NCBI RefSeq assembly: GCF_018691265.1
Contig: NW_024881279.1
Span: forward strand, 6,105,243 to 6,169,242
Origin: Tyto alba
Taxonomy: Eukaryota; Chordata; Aves; Strigiformes; Tytonidae
Direction of reading: 5' to 3'
DNA length: 64,000 nt
In this document: positions 54,441 to 64,000 of the stretch, in pieces
How the letters are laid out: each line of letters starts with the position of its first letter
How positions within the stretch are numbered: the stretch's first letter is position 1
Notes under the pieces: model-generated
The model's database searches: none
Seen by the model: only the letters and a program-made list of their open reading frames with translations
What the model was told of the DNA's origin: nothing
Position numbers and translations under genes: made by a program

Positions 54441-56394
54441 TTCCTCGGTGCTAAATTCAATTCAGAAAATCATCACCACTTCTACCCCCTCCCTCACCCC
54501 CCTTTTTTTCCATTTTATCACAGGGCACAAGACACTCTGCCATGATACCAATATATTTTCTAATACAGACTTTGATACTTAATAACCAAATACCTCCTTT
54601 TTACTGAGTATCATCCCTGTTTCGGGAGCAGGGAGGAGGCAGTGGGATGAGCCAGGTAGTCATGCATCGTTACACAGAGAATATGGTGTGGCTATAAAAA
54701 GCAACAATGTATGCAGGGAAAGCATTTTCCTTAGCATATCCAGGAGGCTAGGAAGGAAAGCCAGTTGTATAATTCATGTTAGGTGCCCTTGCTGCTGATC
54801 ATGAATTTAGTCGTGATCCTGGCAAATCAGTCACACTTACGGAATGACAAGGAAATGTAGCACTGGTGACAGCCTGTATTGTGAATATTGTTAAGGTCTT
54901 GGCTAGAGCACAGTGCTAGCCCAAAATATAGGCTCAGGGCCTCACTAGACAAGCACTCTTGTCAGAGGCAACTGTGACAATCTAATCTTTCATAAATTAA
55001 AAGTTTTTCTACACAGGAGTTGTGCAAATCATTCATATTATCTTAGTTTCCAGCCATCAGCCTATGCACTGCTTGGGGGATAGATTTCCTTGGTGCCCTC
55101 ATGCACAGGGCTGCTGTTGACTTCTGCACACTGCTGTCTTCTTTCATCCTCGCTCCGACAGCACAGTTCACCCATTCTCATCTCATTTTTAAACCAAATA
55201 ATCCAGACCACATTCCCTCCACAGCACCTTGATGAGAGGAACCTTCCCTGCTGAGAGGAGACAACTGAGACCAGGAGAATGATTAAGGGCAGTGAGATTT
55301 TATCCATCTGGCTGGTCAGGCTGTGGCCAGAACAACGGGGGACTCATGCCTTTCCTGAGGGATGGAGGCCAGTACTCACTGATTGATTAAATGCCTCCCC
55401 ACAGAAGTGGGGGCTCAGACACCCTAACTATGCTATCCAGGGAAAGGAGCATGTGCTACAAAGATGAACTCCACAGTCTCTTAAGTGTATTGCTTTAAAT
55501 CAATACAATGACTCTTCATTTCACTGTCTCCTGATAATTCCTTCAGACAGTGTACCAAATAGTGGCTGTTAAAATATTTACATTATTTTCAGCATTTTAA
55601 TACCATTTTTCTATATGCTTTCAATTGATGGTAGGAACTAATGAATAGCTAAAATAAGTCACTTTATCCTTCTATCTTCAACAATGTTCACTCATCAAAA
55701 TACTCACAGTCTCCTTAATGATCAAGAGAAAAATACCACTGATAAAATGACATTTGAATCTTCAAATACTAAAGACAGTCCCCCCAGCACCAGCTCAAAG
55801 AGTAGCTAGTAGGTCCAAGAGAAGGAGTCTGTGAAGTGTATGGCAAATGTGCAGATACCCACTCTAAGTACTTAATGTCTGTTTAAGGCATTAAATGTCT
55901 GCAGGTTGAGCAGATTAAATCTCATTTAAGTGTCAACTCTATAAACACCTGTTATCAGTCAGTGTGGGCATTAATTATGTGGCAAACTGCAATAGTCATC
56001 AGCTGGATTAACCTCACTCATTAATTCTGCAGGGAGTTAGAACCTTTACAGGTGAGGAAAGACAGTCGTAACTCCTGTGTGAGGCATGTTGCAGTATTCA
56101 GCCAATACTGCCTTTAGGGCCTAATTTTCTAGTCTCTCCTCTGAGAAGAGGCTAACTTTGTGCTTGGAGTTTCAATTGTAGAAGCAGGACTTGCCAAAGA
56201 TGCCTCAATTCCTTGCATTTCAAAGGTGACATCCTCTGGATCATTCAGGTACTGTGGCAGAAACCACCTGCAGGTCCTTTTCAACTGCAAGAAATGGTTC
56301 CAAGGCTTAACACTGAGGTATTCCAGAAACTGGTCCCAAAAAAGCAGTCATCTTTGACTTCTCATTTGGTGAAGGTTCAGTGGTAATTTACAAT

Positions 56395-56410
56395 ATTATT
56401 ATTATTATAA
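56395..56410. repeat. ATT trinucleotide repeat
   Basis: Five ATT units in an AT-rich context. Confidence 0.7.
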
Positions 56411-58760
56411 TGTGCATAAAGGGTGATTTTTTTGCCATTTAGAAGGGTAATTTCTGAGTTGTTTTGAGGACATGCAGGAATGCCTCAGACCTGTGAGAAA
56501 GGAAAGGAAGATTTTGCCTGAAGCATCACAGCAGCATGAACTGCCATGACCAGCACTGGGCCTCAGCCTTTTGGAACAAATGTAACATTCATGTAAATGG
56601 AGAATAAGTGCACATAGCAATAAATGGATAACTAACTGGTCAACAAAATGTACAGTATTTGACATGAGCGCTTTGCTGTGCCATTTGATGAAGTAGCTTT
56701 TTCAAAAGGAGTTGCAAAAAAATACAAAAATAAATCTGTTACTGATTAAAACAGTTCAAATATCAATGGTGTATAACTGACTATGTGAAAAAGACTGATT
56801 TATTATCTAGGTAAATCTTTTGATTCTTGAGTTATTTATATTTGAGGAAAAAATCTTAGCCTCATGGGCTGAATCCCTTTCAAAAGTGTGAATGCATTCT
56901 CCAAATATTTTTCATAGACTTTTAAAACATGCAAATATTACTTCAAACTGCAGTTTTATTTAGACTTCTGTGAGGGTAAACTTTAGCAGGAATGTTCTTG
57001 TATTCAATTTTTCTCAGTCCTGTAATATTACACAGAAGCTAAAATAGATGGCATTTTCCAGTTCAAATGGTCTACTAATATTTATGAGATCATTCTGTAT
57101 CTCATTGCAGGAAAACACTTTTAATATTCTACAGACTTAGAGTTCTTTGGGAGATAACATCTAAGTTTTACTAATAAGTTTCACTCATTCTTGAAAAATT
57201 TATATTGGAAAATAAGAAGATACGTGCCACAAACCTCATCTGCACAGTGGCCAACTGGAGAGTGGGAATATATTAATCCCAAGAATTAGTAATTTTGCTA
57301 ATGTCCAGACTATATGACATTTTTTGCAGTTCTACTCTTGCGGTTTTCTCAATGTAAACTTGTTGGATTTTAAGTTGGTCTGTTAGCTGGAGAAAAACTG
57401 AGGAGTTTTGAGCAGTTGCTGTGCTCATTATATGCAACTGTTAGCAGAAATAAATGGAAAAAATCTGTTATCTTTCTAAAAAACCTGTAGCATTCAGATA
57501 TAAAGGTTGGGGGTTTTTTACAGAAATTGTTGCTCATGTGCTTTTCCAACTTGAAATAATTTGTTTCCAACCATTCCTTTTACTAAAAGACAACAGTTTC
57601 ATTTTTATTATCGGATCTAGTGCCACTCAATGCCAAGTTAAGTCAATAAAAGAAAACTGCATCTTCAGGTACAAGCATGACATTTACCAAGAACCAATTT
57701 TGTAATCTGAACCAATGAGTTTCTGTAGAAGGATTGCCATGTTGGTTGATTTATGTTTTTAAGTAAACAGTGGATTCTGATAGGTGGTCTGTGAGCATCT
57801 GACATGGGGTCCATGAACTACTTTGCCTGGTCAAGGAAGGTATCTAAAAAAAGCAGAGCTACCTTCAGGAGGCTTAAAGTCATGCTATAGTGGACTGAAT
57901 TTTTAGGAGCTGGTAAATAAACAAAAGTCTGAAAGCCCCTTATTTTAGAGTGTATGTTTAGCACTTTAATCTGGTTAATTGGGTATTGTCATTTCTCTGG
58001 ATTTAAAGATCATCACTCCTTTCATACAACTCATTATATTGTGTGTTGGTGCAGAGCATTTGATACTTCCTGCTGCAGAATTGGCTGCACTTGAGCAGTA
58101 GTAAGTGTTTATACCCTTATAAATATATAGGACTTATACTCCTTTGTAGATGAAAAGAGCCATATAAATGGTAATTTCATTGCATAATTGTTTTACTGAA
58201 TATTTTTTTAAAATACTTAGTAGGATAGATGTAGTACATCAATACCAGTCAATCGAACTGCTTTGGGATCTTTTTTGAGGATTAACAAATGCTCTCTTAG
58301 CTGCCTGGTGTTTATAGAATGTACAATATTTCTCTCACAAAACCTACCTGAATATAAATGCTTATGCCTTACTTGTGGTGCACCAAGATTGAAGCAACTT
58401 CTCACTAGAAATGCCCACAAGGTTATAAACTTTCTTGAGAAAGGTAGTGTCTTGACCTACGGTCAAGTGTGAGAGTAAGAACAGTATGTATTAATTGTAA
58501 AAGTTTTTTATTTAGGAGGCATGCATGCTGTAGGATATCATATTAGAATAGTAAAAATTCTTCAACTTTGGAGTAGGTTCTTGAAGCCTTTAGATTTCTT
58601 CAATGTTCATGACCTTTTCTTCTGCTCCCTTAAGGACAGATTTTAAAGTTATTCAGATAGTCTTGCTGTTGAACTCACTGAAGTAGTAAAGCTGAAATCA
58701 AACCTGTGTTGTAAACTAGAATTTTGTGTTTCTTGTTATGCACTTCATTAAACCGGAGGG

Positions 58761-58774
58761 TTTTTTTTTTTTTT
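58761..58774. repeat. Poly-T run (14)
   Basis: Uninterrupted T run after AACCGGAGGG. Confidence 0.8.
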
Positions 58775-61700
58775 AGATAAGCATTTGTCATCTCCATGTC
58801 AGATTTCTCAAAGAACATGATGTATTAACAAGACATGTTTAATGCAATCTTGACAGAAAGGTTAACGAGAATTCAGAAGGCAGCAAGGAGGGAAATAATA
58901 TGTATTGCTCCAGGTGAAAACTACAAGGAACCAGAATAAGTTGTGACTCAGCCTGTCTTAAACGGAGGTGTTTATTTGTTCCACAGTGAATGTAATTAAA
59001 AATATGTTAAGCAATTCTCTCCTCCAGTAATATTCACTACTCTCTGTCAGTTCATACTGCAGTAGGACCTAGAAGGCAGGTGCCCAATGGGCTGAATTAT
59101 TTTGCCAAAAATGTGTTTAAGACAGGGTTCTTCTGCCCTGCGTACTTTGAAGGGAAAAGGATTTGTACATCTGCCTGGTTCAGACTCTGTAGGATCAAGG
59201 TCACATTGCTGAGAAAGGCAGAGGGAAATGAGGAAATGAAGGCAAATGTCATGGTCACTTCCTGATGAGAGTGGGTGCTGTGTTTTATGACTACATGGCT
59301 TTCTGCCATTGTTACCCTTGCTGAGCCAGTCCAGTTCCTCAGAGGACTGAGAAGGGGCCACAGGACAGTGAGGCATGTGGCTTCCTTGCACTTAACCATG
59401 ACACCTGCAGACATCTGCATGTTTATATAGCTTATAGAACATTCCAAGATGTTCCCAGGCCTCCCTCTAAAGCTGCAACTATTTCTATTGAAGGGAATGA
59501 TCAAAGCATAAAGCAACTAAGTTTGAGTTGCTGATTTTGCTCTGTTCTTGAGACATTTATGGCTGGTTGATGATTTGCCCTATGCAATGAATGCTTTTGC
59601 ACTGAGAAAGGGAACTCCCTTTGAAGAGAAGTCGGTAAAAAGTAAGGATTGCAAATACAGTGTTTGTTCTTTTTTGGGAAAGCTACCAATCTTGATGATG
59701 GTAATCACAGGGCTCCTTTTCTAACTTGATTAGAATCACAGTTGTGACTGCTCAATCAAACAAATTGACATGTGGTGGATGGTACTTAAAAACCCATCAG
59801 TTCCATACACTCCTCTGCCTACAGGTACCTTTGCTCTAAGGACAACTTAGTTACTTTTGCTGTCAGTTCAGCTTGCTGGTTGTATGTTTGATATGTAAAG
59901 CCAGAATTATTTTTAAAATCCTCCTTTCTGCAGCCAAAGTCAAAATAGGAAAAAACTCTTTAATTTACATTATGAATCATCTGCCAAAGTACAAGCATTG
60001 AATGTTGTGTTCTTGACAAGAAGAGGAAACAAGAAAATCTTAGTGCATTATGCTAACTCATAGCTAATTACACAAGCTTAAATAAAATCGTCATTTGCTC
60101 TAATTTAGTTACCTTGTTCAAAGCTTTATGTCTGCATTCAGTTAAAATATAAAATTCCTTGTTCCAGTATCCAGATGATACAATGTAAGGCTTGTAAAAC
60201 AAGGGGGCTGGCTGGTTTTGGGTAACTGGCTTGTGAGAGACTTGTATTCCAGGTAGTTTTCCCTTTCTGCACAAGCAGAAGAGGCACCAATGCTTGAGGT
60301 GCTTAAAAGTTGTGATCCTAAGTGCTCTGACCTTCCTGAGAGGTTCCAGCCTCTTAGAACAGAAAAATGACATTTTTTTTTTCAGTTTCAGAATTCATAT
60401 TTTGCGTTTTTACTAGCAAACAGCTTATCTGAGCCATTTAAAATATCAAAGGAGGTGTTTCTTGGCTTGGGTACATCTTTAAAGTAGATTTATTAAAGGC
60501 CAACACAGGATAACACTGCAAAAGGATTAGCTGTGATTACTTGATTTCTGAGCAAACAGACTAATTCTGCTGTCTTTGTATGGGTGTCTTTCACCGTGAA
60601 TCCATTCAGTGAGCATTGAACTAGGCCTGGGGTTTGTTTTTTTCCTTTTTTTAAATTTTCATTGTTTCTATTGTCATCTTTAGAAATCAGAAGCATTTCT
60701 GAAAGCTTTGACTTCAAAGCTTAAGCCAGCTTACTCTTCATTGGTTGCTAGACTCCAAAATACATTCCTGAAGCTTCTTTGCTAGTTAACTGCCAAATGT
60801 TTTGTTTCAGCGCTTTTTAACATTGGGGCTTTCAGCTTGGCTTTTTTTTTTTTCATTTATTCTTCACAAAATAAAAATTCTGAGAAGTCAATTAAAAAAT
60901 GAGTTGACATTCTTAGCACTTAAATCTTGTTGCTATTATGAAAGCAACCAGAGCAGTGGTACTGAAGAATGTTCTTTATTTTATATTAGTAGTTACATTT
61001 CAGATTTGCTCTGTCTATAAACAACAGACAAAAATTCTCTGAGATCTGAAAGTTTACTCGATACTGTACATTTCATACATCAGTAACAGGGAATGAACAC
61101 TATTAGGGCCACATCATGATCAGTGAAACCTGAGCAAACCTATTGTGAACTAGTTAATCTAATAGATTTGATGGGAAAGCAATGGGATAACTATTCCAGA
61201 GAATATGATTGGCCTCCTGGAATTTATTATCAGTGATGTTATTTGGGAACAAAAAAACTCAAACTGGCCTTCACCTCTCACATGGAAAGACAAAGTTTGG
61301 TTAGAAAACATAACATTGGAAAACCAAGCACACATGCTGTAAAAGCTCACATTTCCACTTTTACAGACATACTTCAGGACTTGGTTGTATGTTTGGTATA
61401 TGAATGGTAGCATAAATAAACTACTGAGTTTGGTAATTAGCTGCTCACTGCACCTCCAAATTGTCAAAGAAGCCAGAGTAGTCTTTCAGTGTATCTGTAT
61501 CCTTTTTCTCTCACCATTTTTTTACTTATTCTAGAAAGAGAAATGCAGTGAGTTTTGAGAAACCATTGCTAAGTAAGGATGTATGAGCTCTCAGAAGCCC
61601 AAAGTACAGCATCTCACCTGACTCTTGTTCTTTTCTCTCAGTCCCTACCGGAATCTCCCCATACCCTTCTCCATGTGGGCTCAGAGGTGCTTCCAGATAC

Positions 61701-62831
61701 TTCCTCCTTCTCCCAAATAATTTGATAACACAGGCCCTGGGAAGCACAGAACATTTTGAACATGACATTCTAGTTTAACTGTTACTTGTTATTTGTGGCA
61801 AGGTTGCTAGAGAAGACGTAGGCAGCAGAGAACAAATTCAGTAGACTAATTCACCAGTTTTTCAAGAAGTGAAGGACGTGTAGTAACAAATTTTCTTCAA
61901 CTTTCATTTGTAAAAATACATCCGACAGGGGGTTAAATTCCACTTCTGAGCTGTTCTCAGCCTGTACAACCATAGCAGTCAGAATCTTGATCCTAAAAAC
62001 AGTCAGACACATCAGACACCAAAGTAACTGCTAATACAGGACCTTCACATAATGCCAATAACCAATCCTTTGCTTTAGGCTCCTTATGTGCTATAGTTCT
62101 CCTACTGTAGGCATATGACTCTGCAGTTACTGATTGATGGAAAGAGTTGGTTGAGAGAGTTTTGAGATGCTAAGATATTGCCATCATACCAATTGCATAA
62201 AAGCCTGAAGGGATTATGCCTACCCTTTATAGTGGTCACCAGATGCTGCTTTTTGCCCAGGTATGGACAGATGGATATGAGAATGACTGAGTAGATTGAT
62301 ACAGTTGCATGGGATAACTAAATTGCTCAGTTTAAAATGTCATTGCCTGGGTGGAAACCCTGTGCTTGAGGATCTGAATGTCATCCATTGCCTTCCCTCT
62401 GCCATATGTAGGCAGTTGTTTAGCCGATAACTGGAGTATCTGTATGTGCATAGAGCTACAGATCATTACCTCTTGATTATGTTCACGTTATCTGATGTGT
62501 CATCTCCATGAGAGAAATTAAATTACCTTGAGTAATTTGAAGCAAGTAAAAATGACAAATCATCATTCTCATGTGGTCAGTAAATGGCTACAGAATGAGA
62601 ACGCATCTCAGTTACATGGCAAGTACCTTTCAAGCAGCATCAATGGTTCCAAATCTCCAGTTATTTTCCTGTGATTTTTCTTTATTTTTAAACTAAGATG
62701 GCTCTGGTCTATTAAAAAGAAAATAAAATTAAGTAGCTTCTTTTCAGTTTCAATGCTGCCATTAGTTATGAATTCTCTGCTCACAATTATGAAGAGTTAG
62801 AATAGAGAATGATTTCATAGAGGCAAAAACA

Positions 62832-62862
62832 ATATAATGTATATATATGTATAGAGAGAGAA
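62832..62862. repeat. AT/AG-rich compound simple repeat
   Basis: TATATATATG followed by AGAGAGAG, about 70 bp left of the plus-strand LTR. Confidence 0.7.
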
Positions 62863-63114
62863 ATGAAAGAAAACAAATGCAGTAGGACAGTGATTTTTAA
62901 AGTCCACATCTTAGGATGTGGCAGACTAGTTGTCCTGGTTCAGGCTGGCCTACAGTGTCCGTTGGTTGGGCAGCGGGAGGAGCTGCAGCACCCTGAGACC
63001 CCAGGGGCTCCCCAGGTCCCAGTGCCCTCACCTGTGTGCGGGGGCGGGGGGAGCACAGCTGGAGGGCTGGGCCCCGATTGGCCCATAGTCCGTGTCATGT
63101 GACATTGTGCTCAC

Positions 63115-63123
63115 TATATAAAG
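63115..63123 (+). promoter_or_regulatory. TATA box of the plus-strand LTR
   Basis: TATATAAAG lies 184 bp into the LTR with an ATTGG (inverted CCAAT) about 38 bp upstream. This is a well-formed polymerase II core promoter that would fire to the right, the same direction as SPOCK1. Confidence 0.75.
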
Positions 63124-63289
63124 GCAGGAGTGGGCTGGGGGAGGCTGCCACTTCCGGGAGTGTGGTTGTGGGGCCTGTGTGTTGGGGATCGCCAGCCAGG
63201 AGCAGGTGGGTGTTGGTCGGCGGGAGGTGAGCAGCTGTACTGTACCTTACCCGCTGGTACTGCTGTCAGCGTATTGTTCTGTTACTGTT

Positions 63290-63295
63290 ATTAAA
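63290..63295 (+). terminator. Polyadenylation signal ATTAAA of the plus-strand LTR
   Basis: ATTAAA lies about 170 bp after the TATA box and is followed by a T-rich stretch and the CCCGCGAGTCTCCC region. This is the usual R/U5 arrangement. Confidence 0.65.
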
Positions 63296-63422
63296 CTGTT
63301 TTTATCTCAACCCGCGAGTCTCCCTTTGCCCCTCCGATTCCTTCCCCGTTCCCAAGTGGGGAGGGTGGGTGAGTGACTGCGTAGCATTTAGCTGCTGACC
63401 AGGCTCAAACCACAACACTAGT

Positions 63423-64000
63423 GTACTGAAAAGAAAAACTCCCATGTGCAACTAGAAAATCATCATCATCAGTGAACTACCACGTAAATCCTGGAGGAGG
63501 AAAAAGGAGTAGACATTTAGCGACAGGAAATGCTTTTGTATGTGAATATACCATATGGGCTTTACAATACATTTTAAATTTTTTTTTTTTAAATAAACCA
63601 ACATTGCTGCCTAGATTTGCATTTGGATTCTGATCCTGCAAATATCTCTGACTAGAGAATTAACATCTCCAAAGACAGCTCATAGCAGTAATTATCAGGC
63701 AAAGTGCATGATTATGTCACACAATGAAGCATCCTGCAGAGATCCCCAAATTAGTGCCACCCTGTGGTAGCACATCCCTTTGTGGAGGAGAGGTTCAGGT
63801 GCAGAGCTGCCTCTCTGGCTGAGCTTCCTGTGAGCCGGAGCTGCCCCTGGGGATGGGTGATTTTGCATCATCTCCTCGGCACCTCAGTTCCTGCATTCAT
63901 GCACAAGGAACCAGCTCGCAGAGCCCAGAGTGCAGGCATGGCCTTGGAACTCAAAAATGAGCTATAGAGTCAGCAAAACCAAACTGCAAGCTGAAGCTCA
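63423..64000 (+). other. Intronic sequence after the plus-strand LTR, no gene
   Basis: This is intronic sequence with a short poly-T near 63580 and a moderately GC-rich patch at 63770-63950. The last 16 bases could spell C-K-L-K-L, but no splice acceptor precedes them, so they are not taken as the missing SPOCK1 exon. Confidence 0.6.

Larger units (their letters stand above)
35763..62930 (+). other. SPOCK1: SPOCK1 downstream intron (5' part), no exon recognised
   Basis: This begins with the donor GTAAGT. The next exon should encode the second half of the Kazal domain (CKLE...). I do not find it before the window ends, so the intron is at least 28 kb. The sequence is AT-rich. Contents listed separately are old SINE/LINE remnants at 41-45 kb, homopolymer and simple repeats, a TAATTA cluster and two weak coding-like islands. 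The remaining stretches show nothing I can name. The longest open frame of the window (139 codons, minus strand, 59097-59516) has no recognisable domain. Confidence 0.75.
62931..63417 (+). mobile_element. Complete solo LTR of an avian endogenous retrovirus (ERVL-like), plus orientation
   Basis: This 487-bp GC-rich, CpG-containing block starts TGTCCTGGTTCAGGCTGG and ends CTCAAACCACAACA. It is flanked by a perfect 5-bp duplication CTAGT (62926-62930 and 63418-63422). The ends form an imperfect inverted repeat of about 18 bp. Inside, in order, are an inverted CCAAT box (ATTGG, 63077), a TATA box (TATATAAAG, 63115) and a polyadenylation signal ATTAAA (63290), the normal U3-R-U5 plan. No internal retroviral genes adjoin it, so it is a solo LTR. 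The TGTCCTGGTT start is typical of a widespread bird LTR group. A 5-bp duplication fits ERVL-type integration. Short open frames of 64-79 codons inside it are not genes. Confidence 0.92.

Noticed and set aside
59097..59516. Longest open frame in the window (139 codons, minus strand), overlapping another of 114 codons.
   Set aside because: No recognisable domain, several methionine and cysteine clusters typical of random frames, two overlapping open phases, and no supporting splice or promoter context.
62863..63376. Three overlapping plus-strand open frames of 64-79 codons.
   Set aside because: They lie within or across the solo LTR and contain its promoter and polyadenylation sequences, so they are not genes.
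63985..64000. TGCAAGCTGAAGCTC at the window end, which could encode CKLKL and resembles the expected start of the next SPOCK1 exon (CKLE).
   Set aside because: It is preceded by CCAAAC rather than a pyrimidine tract and AG acceptor, and the fourth residue differs. Treated as chance.
1..64000. CRISPR arrays, operons, prokaryotic mobile elements or a novel defence-type system.
   Set aside because: The sequence is plainly vertebrate intronic DNA with spliced exons. No regularly spaced repeats or prokaryotic gene organisation were seen.

Overview
This is a vertebrate genomic window, most likely avian. It is AT-rich and almost entirely intronic. It has no bacterial features: no operons, no dense ORFs and no CRISPR arrays. 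The only coding sequence I can support is two short plus-strand exons of one gene, at 6976-7090 and 35630-35762. They join in frame (phase 2 to phase 2) and encode the cysteine-rich follistatin-like/Kazal part of a testican. The residues match SPOCK1 (testican-1) much better than SPOCK2 or SPOCK3. The gene runs left to right, and both its start and its end lie outside the window.

Layout: 1-6975 is the end of an upstream SPOCK1 intron. It contains a 918-bp minus-strand solo LTR (1827-2744) with a perfect 5-bp target duplication and a possible old SINE remnant near 3 kb. Positions 6976-7090 are an exon. Positions 7091-35629 are a complete 28.5-kb intron with an old minus-strand CR1 remnant (about 14.8-15.45 kb), a possible MIR fragment (about 20.0 kb), a 54-bp dispersed repeat pair (18.38 and 21.17 kb), a purine-rich tract (24.1-25.4 kb) and several homopolymer runs. 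Positions 35630-35762 are the next exon. Positions 35763-64000 are the start of the following intron. It contains old SINE/LINE remnants (41.5, 42.6 and 44.5 kb), a TAATTA cluster (41.8 kb), two weak coding-like islands on the minus strand (48.2 and 53.6-54.4 kb), and a complete 487-bp plus-strand solo LTR (62931-63417) with a perfect 5-bp target duplication.

The bird assignment rests on the LTR termini (TGTCCTGG/TGTTCTGG at one end and CCACAACA at the other), the GC-rich LTR body with embedded tandem repeats, and CR1 as the recognisable LINE. These fit avian endogenous retroviral LTRs and CR1 as I know them, but I could not run a repeat library. I see no convincing new biological system. The best-supported observations are the two cleanly bounded LTRs with related ends, the two extra codons at the SPOCK1 exon junction relative to the mammalian protein as I recall it, and a few unexplained local repeats.
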